Both the position numbers and the translations under genes were made by a program. Below, piece by piece: positions 22,481 through 35,812 of a DNA stretch of 64,000 bases. The notes beneath the pieces were generated by a model. That model saw only the letters and a program-made list of their open reading frames with translations, was not told the origin of the DNA and made no database searches. Positions within the stretch are counted from its first letter, which is position 1, and each line of letters starts with the position of its first letter. Origin of the DNA: CAIWHR01 sp963809965 (GTDB lineage Bacteria > Pseudomonadota > Gammaproteobacteria > Burkholderiales > Casimicrobiaceae); contig CAWELU010000057.1 in the NCBI GenBank assembly GCA_963809965.1, forward strand, positions 62,001-126,000. Reading direction: 5' to 3'.

Positions 22481-23497
22481 ATGATCATCGTGATGGAGCG
22501 TGAAGCGACCGAAGGCCAGGTTGCCGCGGTCGAGGCGAAGATCCGGGCGAACGGTCTTGACGTCCACGTTTCGCGGGGCACCGAGCGCACGTTGATCGGA
22601 GCGGTTGGCGACGAACGCGCGCTCGATCCCGAGATGTTCGACCCGATGCCGGGGGTGGAAAAGTCGCTGCATATCCTGAAGCCGTACAAGCTCGTCGCCC
22701 GCGAATGGCACAAGGCGAACACGGTGATCGACTGCGGCGGCATTCCGATCGGCGGCGCGACCGTGCAGGTGATCGCGGGGCCGTGCTCGGTCGAAACCGA
22801 GGCGCAGATGAATGCGGCGGCGGAAGGCGTGCGCGCCGGCGGCGCGCGGCTGATGCGCGGCGGCGCATTCAAGCCGCGGACTTCACCCTATGCTTTCCAA
22901 GGCAAGGGCGTGGAAGGCCTCAAGCTGCTGAAGGACGCGGCGGCGCGGCAGGGCCTGCCGGTCGTCACCGAGCTGATGGACGTGCGCATGCTCGACGCCT
23001 TCGTGGCGCATGGCGTCGACGTGATCCAGATCGGCACGCGCAACATGCAGAACTTCGACCTGCTGAAGGCGGTCGGCCAGGTGACCACACCGGTGATCCT
23101 GAAGCGGGGGATGAGCGCGACGATCAGCGAGTGGCTGATGGCGGCCGAGTACATCGCGGCCGGGGGCAACCACAACATAGTGTTCTGCGAGCGCGGGATC
23201 AGGACCTTCGAGACCGCGTACCGCAATGTGCTCGACGTCACCGCGATTCCCGTGTTGAAGCGCGAAACGCACCTGCCGGTCATCGTCGACCCGTCGCACG
23301 CGGGCGGTAAGGCGTGGATGGTCCCGGCGCTTTCCTGCGCGGCCGTTGCCGCGGGCGCGGACGGACTCCTGATCGAGATCCATCCGACACCGAGCGAGGC
23401 CTGGTGCGACGCCGACCAGGCCCTGACGCCGATCGAGTTTGCGACCCTGATGCATCAGCTCGTGGGCATCGCGCGCGCGGTCGGCCGCGACCTCTAG
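22481..23497 (+). CDS. aroF: 3-deoxy-7-phosphoheptulonate (DAHP) synthase, type I-beta
   Basis: First enzyme of the shikimate pathway, condensing PEP with erythrose 4-phosphate. 338 residues, intact. Residues 1-70 form a ferredoxin-like regulatory domain (MIIVMEREATEGQVAAVEAK), which in Thermotoga-type enzymes binds Tyr/Phe. The TIM barrel follows with AGPCSVE, MRGGAFKPRTSPY, ELMD, QIGTRNMQN and DPSHAGG, which carry the PEP- and metal-binding residues. It differs from the AroG/F/H I-alpha enzymes of enterics by this N-terminal domain. It stands between the holC block and the ABC exporter genes, with no sign of a leader peptide or operator. Confidence 0.95.
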   Translation: MIIVMEREATEGQVAAVEAKIRANGLDVHVSRGTERTLIGAVGDERALDPEMFDPMPGVEKSLHILKPYKLVAREWHKANTVIDCGGIPIGGATVQVIAGPCSVETEAQMNAAAEGVRAGGARLMRGGAFKPRTSPYAFQGKGVEGLKLLKDAAARQGLPVVTELMDVRMLDAFVAHGVDVIQIGTRNMQNFDLLKAVGQVTTPVILKRGMSATISEWLMAAEYIAAGGNHNIVFCERGIRTFETAYRNVLDVTAIPVLKRETHLPVIVDPSHAGGKAWMVPALSCAAVAAGADGLLIEIHPTPSEAWCDADQALTPIEFATLMHQLVGIARAVGRDL

Positions 23498-23591
23498 CGC
23501 AACCGGGACCCGGCGCGGGGAGCGGATCTCGCGCATACGCGTGGGCCAGCGCGAGGCGCGACGAGGGCCGCGTGGCGTACCATCGGTTCTC

Positions 23592-24264
23592 ATGTTCGAG
23601 CTCGACGGAATCGAGCACCGGTACGGCGCGGTGACCGCGGTGCGGGTCGATGCATGGCGCGCGGCCGCCGGCGAGCACTGGCTGCTGGCGGGTCCGTCGG
23701 GCAGCGGCAAGTCGACGCTGCTGCACATCCTCGCCGGGCTGACGACGCCGACGAGCCGGGGTCGTCGTCGTCGGCGGCACCGATCTCGCCACGCTTGCAC
23801 GGCGCCGCGCGCGACCGCTGGCGCGGCCGCACGATCGGTCTCGTGCCGCAGCGGCTGCATCTCGTCGGCGCGCTCGACGTCGCGCGACAACCTGCGGCTC
23901 GCGCAATACCTGGCCGGGTATGCCGTGGACGCAGCGCGCGTGGGAGCGTTGCTCGAGGCGGTCGGCGTCGCGGATCTCGCGCATCGCTATCCCGCGCGAG
24001 CTGTCGCAGGGGCAGGCGCAGCGCGTCGCGATCGCGCGCGCGGTCGTCAACCGGCCGGCGCTGGTGCTGGCCGACGAGCCGACGGCGAACCTCGACGACG
24101 CGCACGCGGCGGCGGCGCTCGATCTCCTGCGCGCGCAGGCGATCGCGAGCGGCGCGACGCTCGTCGTCGCGTCGCACGACGCGCGGGTGCGGCCGCTGCT
24201 GCCGCATCGCTACGCCTTGCCCGCCCGCCGCGCCGATGACGTCGATCGCGAGGAAGCCGCATGA
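23592..24264 (+). CDS. ABC transporter ATP-binding protein, MacB/LolD-type (four frame breaks)
   Basis: Nucleotide-binding subunit, 222 residues once four extra bases are removed (near 23757, 23818, 23880 and 23993). Walker A GPSGSGKST, Q-loop VPQRLHL, signature LSQGQAQRV, Walker B ALVLADEPT and H-loop VVASHD are all present. It opens MFELDGIEHRYG. It pairs with the permease starting 26 bases downstream and with the DUF3299 protein. The trio resembles, from memory, Pseudomonas aeruginosa PA4064-PA4066, a zinc-responsive (Zur-controlled) MacB-like set. No Zur box is visible here. Confidence 0.85.
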
Positions 24265-24289
24265 TTCGGGTGCTGCCGATGGCGAGGGC

Positions 24290-25552
24290 ATGAACGTCGT
24301 CCGGCTCGCGCTGGCCTACGCGCGGCGCCGTCCGCTCGCGACGATGCTGAACGTCGCTGCTCGCTGGCCGTCGGCGTCGCGACGATGACGCGTGGTGATC
24401 GCTGCTTGTCGCGCGAGCTCGAGACAGCGGCTCGCGCGCGAGGCGGCGGGCATCGACCTCGTCGTCGGCGCCAAGGGCAGCCCGCTGCAGCTCGTGCTCG
24501 CCGGCATCTATCACGCGGACGTGCCGCCCGGGAACGTGCCGCTGGCCGCGGTCGAGGAGCTGGCGCGCAATCCGCTGGTCGCGGCAGGTGATTCCGCTGG
24601 CGCTCGGCGACAGCTTTCGCGGATTCCGGATCGTCGGAACCGAACCGTCGTTCATCGCGCACTACGGCGCGACGCTGGCGCAGGGGACGGATGTGGACGG
24701 CACCGATGGAAGCGGTGCTCGGCAGCGAGGTGGCGCGCGCGATCGGGACTCGCGATCGGCGGCGTCATTCACGCGGCTCGCACGGACTTGGCGAGGGCGG
24801 CGGGGATCATGGCGACGCGCCGTACCGCGTCGTCGGCGTGCTCGCGCCGACCGGGCGCGTGATCGATCGGCTCGTGCTGACCGGCGATCGAGAGCGTCTG
24901 GAAGGTGCACGAGCACGTCGATCCGGACGACGACCATGCCGCTGCCGCGACGCCGCACGAGACCTCGGCTACCGGCAGCGCGAACCGGGTCCGCGGAACC
25001 GGCACGCGAAGTCACGCTGGCGCTGGTCAAGTACACGAGCCCCGTGGCCGCGGCGAGCCTGCCGCGCGCGATCAACGCCGAAACGGTGCTGCAGGCGGCG
25101 TCGCCCGCCTACGAGTCCGCGCGGCTGCTCACCGTGTTCGGCGTCGGCATCGACGTCGATCCGCGGCTTCGCGCTGCTGCTGATCGGCTGCCTCGGCGTT
25201 CGGCCTGTTCGTCGCGCTGACGCAGGCGCTCGACGAGCGGCGCTACGATCTCGCGATCATGCGCGCGCTCGGCGCGTCGCGCGGCACCGTGGTGGCGGTG
25301 CTGCTGATCGAAAGCCTGCTGCTCGCGGCGACCGGGCTGGTCATCGGGCTCGTGCTCGCGCACGTGCTCGCGGCGAGCGTCGGGGCGTGGCTGCCGGCCG
25401 CCGGCGCCTCTCGCGGCCGGCGCGCGGGCATGGCAGCCGGAGGAATGGGGCATCGTCGCGCTGGCGCTCGGTGCGCGGGTATAATCGCCACGCTGCTTCC
25501 CGCATGGCGCGCGTACCGGCTCGATGTCGCCGCCACGCTTGCGGATCAGTGA
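24290..25552 (+). CDS. ABC transporter permease, FtsX/MacB-like with a His-rich loop (several frame breaks)
   Basis: Reading needs at least six single-base corrections but the order is clear. N-terminal helix MNVVRLALAYARRRPLATM, a periplasmic MacB-type domain (AGIDLVVGAKGSPLQLV, PYRVVGVLAPTG), then three C-terminal helices with the FtsX core (ALTQALDERRYDLAIMRALG, then VVAVLLIESLLLAATGLV). Between them is a loop VHEHVDPDDDHAAAATPHE, rich in His and Asp, of the kind seen in metal-handling transporters. It probably extrudes or relays a substrate across the inner membrane. A zinc link is inferred from the loop and from the neighbours only. Confidence 0.78.
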
Positions 25553-25610
25553 ACTTGCGACCGGCGCGGCGGCCGATGAATTGCGAAGTCCGTGCGCCGG
25601 TGGGGGTGCC

Positions 25611-26083
25611 ATGAGCCGTATCGTTGCCGTGTTCGCGCTCGTCGTCGCCGGTGTCGCACTTCGCGTCTGGCGATGACGACAGGCATTCCGCAGTCCGGAT
25701 TGCCGAGCGCCATCGATTACGGCGCGACGCTCCTGCCCGAGCGCGCCGGCGTCGTGTCGTGGAAGCACGCTGGCGCAGGTGACTCCGGTGCAAGCAGGGC
25801 GGCAAGATGGTGGCCGAGTTCTCGAAGGACATCCTGGCGCTCGACAAGCAGGACGTGAAGCGTCCAGGGCTTCATCATTCCGCTCGACATGGGCGACAAG
25901 CAGAAGCGATTCCTCCTCTCCGCGGTGCCGCCGCACTGCTCGTTCTGCCTGCCGGCGGGCCCGGATGCGGTCGTCGAGGTCGCTCGCGAAGACGCCGGTC
26001 AAGTACGGCTTCGAGCCGATCCCTGTCGTCGTCGGCGGCGGTACCGGGTTGTTTCGTCAGGCTGCACCGGTGGTGCGCCGTAA
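25611..26083 (+). CDS. DUF3299 exported protein (several frame breaks)
   Basis: About 150-157 residues after correction. A hydrophobic leader (MSRIVAVFALVVAGVA) suggests export. Recognisable blocks in order: IPQSGLPSAIDYGATL, ERAGVVSWK, MVAEFSKDILALDKQDVK, FIIPLDMGDKQKRFLLS, then VPPHCSFCLPAGPDAVVEV with a Cys-x2-Cys pair that could bind metal or form a disulphide, and KTPVKYGFEPIPV. The frame ending GGAP at 26083 gives the usual family end. It follows the ABC permease, as is common for DUF3299 proteins. Function unknown; a periplasmic partner of the exporter is plausible. Confidence 0.68.
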
Positions 26084-26136
26084 GGCAGCGGGCGGCGCGA
26101 GCGACCAAGCGCGTAGCGAGACAAATGGAGCACGCC

Positions 26137-26622
26137 ATGAACCGACGCAATTTCCTCACTCGTGCGCTGGGTGTGCTCGGGGGCACCGTGGCGCTACGTC
26201 AGACCGCACCCGTCTACGCGCAGGGATCGACCGTCGCGAAGATCGTCAAGACCGAGGCGGAGTGGAAGAAGCTGCTCACACCCCAGCAATTCCACGTGCT
26301 GCGCCAGGAAGGGACCGAGGCGCCGTTCACGAGCCCGCTGAACAACGAAAAGCGCAAGGGAACGTTCGTCTGCGCCGCGTGCGAGTTGCCGTTGTTCGAC
26401 TCGGGCACCAAGTACGACAGCGGCACCGGCTGGCCGAGCTTCTACGACCACATCCACGGTAACGTCGAGACGAAGGTGGATTTCAAGCTGCTCTACCCGC
26501 GCACCGAGTATCACTGTGCGCGTTGCGGCGGGCACCAGGGGCACGTGTTCGACGACGGCCCGAAGCCGACGGGCCTGCGTTACTGCAACAACGGCGTCGC
26601 GCTGAAGTTCGTCGCGGCCTGA
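26137..26622 (+). CDS. msrB: Peptide-methionine (R)-S-oxide reductase MsrB, Tat-exported
   Basis: 161 residues. The N-terminus MNRRNFLTRALGVLGG is a twin-arginine signal followed by an Ala-rich cleavage region (VYAQG), so the enzyme should act in the periplasm. Two zinc-binding pairs (FVCAAC, YHCARC) and the catalytic Cys in GLRYCNNG are present, as are the SGTGWPSF and HVFDDGP motifs. It reduces methionine-R-sulfoxide in proteins. Most MsrB proteins are cytosolic, so export is noteworthy. Folded Zn export by Tat fits. The gene is intact although its neighbours carry frame breaks. Confidence 0.93.
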   Translation: MNRRNFLTRALGVLGGTVALRQTAPVYAQGSTVAKIVKTEAEWKKLLTPQQFHVLRQEGTEAPFTSPLNNEKRKGTFVCAACELPLFDSGTKYDSGTGWPSFYDHIHGNVETKVDFKLLYPRTEYHCARCGGHQGHVFDDGPKPTGLRYCNNGVALKFVAA

Positions 26623-26714
26623 TCCGGTAGCACCGTCGACGCCGGCCCGGGTTGCGTGCCCAGGACAACGCTGCCGGCCCTCCTATCCGGCGTCGGGTGG
26701 CGCCGGCATTCCGC

Positions 26715-26720
26715 TATAAT
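26715..26720 (+). promoter_or_regulatory. Candidate -10 box of valS
   Basis: A perfect TATAAT 46 bases before the valS ATG. No acceptable -35 lies 16-19 bases upstream, so this is a partial match only. Confidence 0.35.
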
Positions 26721-26766
26721 TTCAAGCTTTTGCACACCCGTGGCCGGGTCGGCCGCGGGCGCCGCC

Positions 26767-29609
<2,843 letters not shown>

Positions 29610-29646
29610 GCACACGTTCCGCGCACTCTCCAACCGGAACTTCCGG

Positions 29647-30861
29647 TTGTTCTTCATCGGTCAGGGCACCTCGCTCATCGGCACCTGGCTGCAGCAGGTC
29701 GCGATGGGGTGGCTCACCTATCGGCTGACCGGGTCGGCGTGGCTCCTCGGCGTCGTCGCCTTCTGCGGCAGCGCGGGCATCCTGCTGTTCGGAACGTTTG
29801 CCGGCGTGGTCGCCGACCATGTGAATCGGCGGCGTGCGCTCTACGTCACGCAGTCGCTGATGCTCGCTCAGGCAGTCGTGCTGGCGCTCCTCGTCTGGTC
29901 CGGGCACATCGCCGTGTGGCACCTGATCGTGCTCGCGCTATGGCTGGGCGTCGTGTCGGCTTTCGACATTCCGCTGCGCCAATCGCTGTGGGTGCACCTG
30001 GTCGAGGATCGCAACGATCTGCCCAACGCCATCGCGCTCAACTCGTTCCTGGTCAACGTCGCGCGCGCCATCGGGCCGGCGCTCGGCGGGTTATTGCTCG
30101 CGGTGGCGAGCGAAGCCGTGTGCTTTGCCCTGAACGCGCTGTCGTTCCTCGCCGTCATCGTCGCGATCGGCCGGATGCGCTGGGCGCGCGAGCCGTCGCC
30201 CGTCGCCCGCAAGGGAAGCTGGTGGGCGAGCTGGGTCGAGGGCTTTCGCTATGTGTCCGACCACGGACCCGCGCGCACGCTGCTGATCCTGGTCGCGCTG
30301 CTCTCGTGGACGATCAACCCGTATTCGTCGCTGCTGCCCGTGTATGCGAAGGACATCTTCGGCGGCGGTCCGCAGACGCTCGGCTTCCTGCTCGCCGCGG
30401 CCGGCGCGGGCGCCCTCGCAAGCACGCTCTATCTCGCGAGCCGCACGACGGTCCGCGGCCTCGGGCGCGTGATCGGCATTGCGACGGCGACCTGCGGCAT
30501 TGCGCTGGCCGCGTTTTCGTATCTCGCAGTCTTTCCGTCGCGCTCGCGCTGATGGTGCTCGTGGGTGGCGGCGTCATCCTCGCGGCGGCGGGCACGAACA
30601 CGATCCTGCAGACGATCGTCGAGGACCGGATGCGCGGGCGCCTCGCCGGATTCTTCTCGCTGGCGTTTCTCGGCGTCGCGCCGCTCGGCAACCTCGCGGC
30701 CGGCGCACTGGCCGGTGCGTTCGGCGCGCCGGCGGCATTCGCGCTGAACGGAGCGATCGCAACGCATGGCCGCCGTCTGGTTCTGGCGCGCGCTTCCCGC
30801 GCTGCGTGACGTCCTGCGCCCGATGTACGTCCGGCTCGGCATCATCACCGACGAGTCGTAG
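29647..30861 (+). CDS. Major facilitator superfamily transporter (two frame breaks)
   Basis: About 400 residues with roughly twelve hydrophobic segments. FRLFFIGQGTSLIGTWLQQV and RLTGSAWLLG are typical of the EntS/MFS_3 exporter group, and VADHVNRRRALYVTQS is the loop 2-3 motif. One base appears missing near 30520 (the only clear deletion I met) and one added near 30764; the corrected frame ends GIITDES at 30861. The N-terminus is uncertain: homologous sequence (TFRALSNRN) continues upstream of TTG 29647 to the valS stop without a start codon, so a further error probably hides the true start. Substrate unknown. Confidence 0.8.
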
Positions 30862-30904
30862 CCGGCGTTCGCACACCCGCCGAGGGGCCCCGCACTTTGG
30901 ACAT

Positions 30905-32086
30905 TCAGACCCGCGATTCCAGGCGCTCGACGAAGCCGGTCACTTCCTCCCGGTCGTGATAGAGCTGGCGCAGGGAAATTCGATAGCGCTGCCGGCGCGG
31001 TTGCCGCAGCACCTCGTCGATGATCTGCCGCAGCGGCCGCATTTCGTCGTAGCGCTTCTTCATCGGCAGCTTGAGGTTGAAGATCGCGCGCCGGGCGAAG
31101 CCATCGGCCATCCATCTGGCGACGACCGTGGCGATCTTCGACGGCTGGTCGGCGATGTCGCACACGAGCCAATCCACCGGCCGGCGCGGTCGGAAGGTGA
31201 GGCCGTCCGCGCGGACGTGGGTGACGAGCGGGTCGGTGGCCACTTCGCCCTTCAGCGCGCCGTTGTCCACCGCGGTGACGCGCACGCCGCGCTGCACGAG
31301 CTGCCAGGTCCAGCCGCCCGGTGCGGCGCCGAGGTCGACGGCGCGCATGCCGGCGTCGGATTGCCTCATGCTCGCGGCCGGCGAGGAACGTGCGGAACGC
31401 TTCGGCGAGCTTGAGCGTCGAGCGCGAGGGTGCGGCGCGTGGCAGGTGCAGTCGCGGGATTCCCATCGGCCATGGGCTGGCCCAAGGGGCGACGCTGGCG
31501 CCGATGTACGCGTGCGCGCCGTCGACGAACAGCACATGGAGGTTGGCTCCCGAGCGTGCGGTGCACGCCTGGCCACCGGCGCTCTCGGTCGACGTGCAAC
31601 ATGCCGCGTTCGACGAGCACGTGCGCGAGACGCGCGGCGAGCGATCGCGTGAGGCCCGACAGCTCCTTGCCGTCGTTCGTGTCCGGCGTCTCGAGCCGCA
31701 ATTCACCGAAAACGGCGCGGCCGCGCGCGGCGTGAGGCACGCCCGGCAACGGAAACTCGGCGCGAAAATGCTCGACCAATGCCGATAGCGCGGCGATGCG
31801 ATCCGGGCGTCCCTTCGTCGCGGCCGGATCGAACAGCGCGTGCGGCCCGGTGCCGAAGAAGAGCGACCGGACGAAGATCGGCGGCACGTTCGCGAGGGCG
31901 CTTGGCCAGCGTTGCGCATCGAACGGACGCGGCGTGGCCACCACGAAGCCGCGGCCGATCGGCGCATCGAACGGCGAGGGTTGCCTGTGCGTTCGCGGCG
32001 ACCCGCGCGAGATCGGTGGCCGCTTCCGGCTCGAAGCCGGCGCGGCAATGGGCAACGAGTACCGCGGGAGGTGCCACCTGCGGCAT
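30905..32086 (-). CDS. rlmM: 23S rRNA 2'-O-methyltransferase RlmM (three frame breaks)
   Basis: SAM-dependent enzyme methylating C2498 of 23S rRNA. It opens MPQVAPPAVLVAHCRAGFE (THUMP-like N-terminus) and passes FDAPIGRGFVV and RSLFFGTGPH. The Rossmann methyltransferase follows: AVDLGAAPGGWTWQLV (SAM site), VDWLVCDIADQPSK, and FNLKLPMKKRYDE with catalytic Lys residues. Three single-base insertions (near 31970, 31560 and 31370) break the frame; 392 residues result, close to the family. It lies directly downstream of rhlE on the same strand and converges on the MFS gene. Confidence 0.88.
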
Positions 32087-32108
32087 CGAACAACCGCCAG
32101 CCGGACGC

Positions 32109-33654
32109 TCAGACCTTTTCGGGTTCCTTCGCGGTGCGCTTGATCAGCAAGGCGGGGACGGGCCGGCCGTGGCCGAAGCCGGGGCGCTTCCGATGCGCCG
32201 ATGCCTGTGCATGCGCCGTAGTGCTTGTCGCCGCTTCCTCCGGCGCGCGCGCGATGGGCGGCTGATCCGGGTTCAGTGCATAGGCGCGTTCGCGTTCTTC
32301 GCGCCGATCCTCGCGAGGCGCACGTTCGGCGCGCGCCCGGGAGCGGACGCGGCAGGGTGTGGCGCGTGGTGCGCGAGGGGCGCGCTCGCATGTTCGGCGT
32401 GTTCGCGCGGCGCGCGCGCGTGGCGCCGTTCGGCTGCTGCGGGCGCGGCGTTCGTGCAGCGCTCGGCGCGCGCGGTGCGCGCTCCGATCGCGCGGTGGCC
32501 GGATCGAAGCCTTCGGCGACGACGATCGGCACTTTGACTTTCAGCAACCGCTCGATCTCGGCGAGGTAGCGCTCCTCCTCCGGCGCGACGAACGAAATGG
32601 CCTCGCCGGACGCGCCGGCGCGGCCGGTGCGGCCGATCCGGTGGATGTAATCCTCGGGAATGTGCGGCAGTTCGTAATTGATCACGAGCGGAATGTCGTC
32701 GATGTCGAGCCCGCGCGCCGCGACGTCGGTGGCCACCAGCACCTGCAGCTTGCCGTCCTTGAAGGCCTGCAGCGCTTCCATGCGCATCTGCTGGCTCTTG
32801 TCGCCGTGGATGGCATCGGTGATCAGCCCGTCCTTCTCCAGCTGGCGGGCAAGGCGCGCGGTGCCGTGCTTGGTGCGCATGAAGCACAGCACCTGGTTCA
32901 GGCCGCGCGAACGCACGAGGTGCAGGAGCAGCGCACGCTTCGCCTCGGCGGGCACCTTGTACGCACTCTGCGCGACGGTTTCGGCGGCCGTGTTGCGTTT
33001 GGCGACCTCGATCAACTGCGGCGCGTTCAGGAGCTGGTCGGCGAGCTTCTTGATCTCGCCGGAAAACGTCGCCGAGAACAGCAGGTTCTGGCGCTTCGCG
33101 GTGGCCGGCAGCAGCGCCATGATCCGCTTGATGTCGGGGATGAAGCCCATGTCGAGCATCCGGTCGGCCTCGTCCAGCACGAAGATCTCGACCTGGCCGA
33201 GATACACGCTCTTCTGCTCGATGTGGTCGAGCAGCCGGCCCGGCGTCGCGACGAGGATCTCGACGCCGCCGCGGACGATGGGGAGCTGCTGCTTGATGTC
33301 GACGCCGCCATAGACCACCGTCGAGCGCAGGTTGGTGTACTTGCCGTACGTCCGAAACGATTCCTCGACCTGGACGGCCAGCTCGCGCGTAGGCGTGAGA
33401 ATCAGGGCGCGGACCGGATGGCGGGCAGGCGAGGGGCTGGCGTTCGCCATCGGCGCGAGTTTCTGCAGGATCGGCAGGGCGAAACCGGCGGTCTTGCCGG
33501 TGCCGGTTTGCGCGCCGCCCATCACGTCCTTGCCGGCGAGAACGACGGGAATCGCCTGCACCTGGATCGGCGTGGGCGTCGTGTAGCCGGCCTCTTCCAC
33601 GGCCCGCAACAACTCGGGCACGAGGCCGAGCTCGGCAAAGCTCGTTGCACTCAT
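32109..33654 (-). CDS. rhlE: DEAD-box RNA helicase RhlE (one frame break in the tail)
   Basis: ATP-dependent RNA helicase of ~514 residues acting in ribosome assembly and RNA turnover. Q motif and AQTGTGKT (motif I), PTRELAVQVEE, VLDEADRMLDMGF (motif II), LLFSATFS (III), FMRTKHGTARLARQL and HRIGRTGRAG (VI) are all present. After residue ~390 the tail is Arg/Ala/Pro-rich and basic, typical of RhlE. One extra base within it (about 32300-32400) shifts the frame; the proper end is GFGHGRPVPALLIKRTAKEP and stops at 32109. ATG 33654 has AGGAG five bases upstream. A promoter and a leader hairpin with a U-run precede it. Confidence 0.93.
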
Positions 33655-33711
33655 GAACACTCCTGGTCGCGGCCTACCGCGCGAGGGCGGTTTCCGGTCC
33701 AGGCTGCGGGG

Positions 33712-33772
33712 AAAAAGTGTGGACCGTGGGACGCAACTCGCGATCCCGAGGATCGCGTGCGTCCCACACTTT
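33712..33772 (-). terminator. Leader terminator/attenuator candidate upstream of rhlE
   Basis: In the rhlE direction three stacked stems form: CGCGATCC/GGATCGCG (3-base loop), then GGGACGCA/TGCGTCCC, then AAAGTGT/ACACTTT across a bulge. Five T's follow directly at 33716-33712. It lies 58 bases before the rhlE ATG and downstream of the promoter at 33809-33837, so transcripts ending here would never reach rhlE. Confidence 0.6.
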
Positions 33773-33808
33773 GCGTGGGCGGTGACCGGAACGGCCGCCC
33801 GAAACGGA

Positions 33809-33837
33809 ATTATAGGCTAAGTTTCGGATTTTGCGAA
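33809..33837 (-). promoter_or_regulatory. Promoter of rhlE
   Basis: On the minus strand TTCGCA (33837-33832, four of six) is followed after 17 bases by a perfect TATAAT (33814-33809). Transcription would start near 33802, giving a leader of about 150 bases that contains the 33712-33772 hairpin. A separate TATAAT on the plus strand at 33872-33877 probably serves typA. Confidence 0.6.
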
Positions 33838-33939
33838 AATTTTGTGGCGCGGACGCCGGTCGCCCGGACGCTATAATTGACAGGTTTTTCGGCCTCGCCA
33901 CGCGTCATCCCGCGCGCGAGCGGCCGGCCCGTACACGCC

Positions 33940-35799
33940 ATGACCACGCCCGCCGCCGCCCTGCGCAACATCGCGATCATCGCCCACGTCGATCACGGCA
34001 AGACGACGCTCGTCGACAAGCTGCTGGTCCAGGCGGGCACGTTCGCCAAGCACCAGCACGTCGGCGAGCGGATGATGGACAGCAACGACCTCGAGCGCGA
34101 GCGCGGGATCACGATCCTCGCCAAGAATTGCTCGATCCGCTACGGCGAAACGCACATCAACATCGTCGACACGCCGGGACACGCCGACTTCGGCGGCGAA
34201 GTCGAGCGCGTGCTGGGGATGGTGGACGGCGTGCTGCTGCTGGTCGACGCGGTCGAGGGGCCCGATGCCGCAGACGCGCTTCGTCACGCTGAAGGCGTTG
34301 AAGCTCGGCCTCTCGCCGATCGTCGTCGTCAACAAGGTCGACCGCCCCGGCGCGCGGTCGGAGTGGGTCGTCAATCAGACCTTCGAGCTGTTCGACAAGC
34401 TCGGCGCGACCGAGCATCAGCTCGACTTCCCCGTCGTCTACGCGTCCGCGCTGAACGGCTGGGCGACGCTCGACGTCAACGTCGCGAAGGCGCACACGCC
34501 GCCGGAGGGCGCCGACATGCGTCCGCTGTTCGAGACGATCCTCGCGCACGTACCCGCACCGATCGGCGATCCGGACGCGCCGCTGCAGTTCCAGGTTGCC
34601 GCGCTCGACTACTCGAGCTACGTCGGCCGGCTCGGCATCGGCCGCATTCGTCGTGGTCGCCTCGCTGCCGGGCAGGAGGTCGCGGTGCTCAATGGGGCGC
34701 TGGCTGAAGGGCAGATCGCGCCGCGCGCGCGCGTCGGGCAGGTGTTCGCTTTCGCCGGCCTCGAGCGCGCTCCGGTCGAATCCGCGCAGGCCGGCGACAT
34801 CGTGCTGGTCACCGGCATCGACGAGCTGACGATCGGCACGACGCTCGCCGATCGTCGAGAAGCCCGAGGCGCTGCCGCCGATCGCCGTCGACGAGCCCAC
34901 GCTCTCGATGTATTTCCAGGTCAACACGTCGCCACTCGCCGGCCGCGAGGGCAAGTACGTGACCTCGCGCAATCTTGCGCGACCGGCTCGGGAAGGAGCT
35001 GCTGACCAACGTCGCGCTCCGCGTCGAGGAGACCGGCGACACCGATTCGTTCCTGGTGTCCGGACGCGGCGAGCTGCATCTCACGATCCTGATCGAGAAC
35101 ATGCGCCGCGAGGGCTACGAGCTCGCGGTGTCGCGGCCGCGCGTCGTGCTGCGCGAGATCGATGGCGTGACCTGCGAGCCGTTCGAGGCGCTTTCGGTCG
35201 ACGTCGAAGATGTGCACCAGGGCGCGGTGATGGAGGCGTTGGGTCCGCGTCGCGGCGATCTCACCCACATGGAGCCGGACGGCCGCGGCCGCGTGCGGCT
35301 CGAATACCGGATTCCCGCGCGCGGCCTGATCGGCTTTCAGGGCGAGTTCATGAACCTGACGCGCGGCACGGGGCTCATGAGCCACGTCTTCGACGGCTAC
35401 GCGCCGCTGAAGGGCGAGATCCCCGAGCGCCGCAACGGGGTCCTCATCTCGCAGGAGGACGGCGCGGCGGTCGCCTACGCGCTATGGAAGCTGCAGGAGC
35501 GCGGCCGGATGTTCGTTTCGCCCGGCGAGGCGCTCTACGAGGGCATGGTGATCGGCATCCACAGCCGCGACAACGACCTCGTGGTCAATCCGATCAAGGG
35601 CAAGCAGCTCACCAACGTCCGCGCGTCCGGCAAGGACGACGCGATCGCGCTTACGCCGCCGATCGCGTTGACGCTCGAGTACGCGGTCGAGTTCATCGCC
35701 GACGACGAACTGGTCGAAGTGACGCCGATCTCGATCCGAATCCGCAAGCGCTTCCTCAAGGAACACGAGCGCAAGAAGGCCAGCCGGGAAGCGGCGTAG
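33940..35799 (+). CDS. typA: Ribosome-associated GTPase TypA/BipA (three frame breaks)
   Basis: Translational GTPase of 618 residues after removal of three extra bases (near 34263, 34850 and 34974). G1 AHVDHGKT, switch region RERGITI, G3 DTPGHADF, G4 NKVDRPGA, then the EF-G-like domains (VSGRGELHLTILIENMRREG, LEYRIPARGLIGFQGEF) and the BipA-specific C-terminal domain (LVVNPIKGKQLTNVRASG). It acts on the 50S subunit in assembly at low temperature. Its start lies 285 bases from the divergent rhlE start, pairing two cold-related ribosome factors. Confidence 0.95.
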
Positions 35800-35812
35800 C
35801 GCGGGACGGTCT

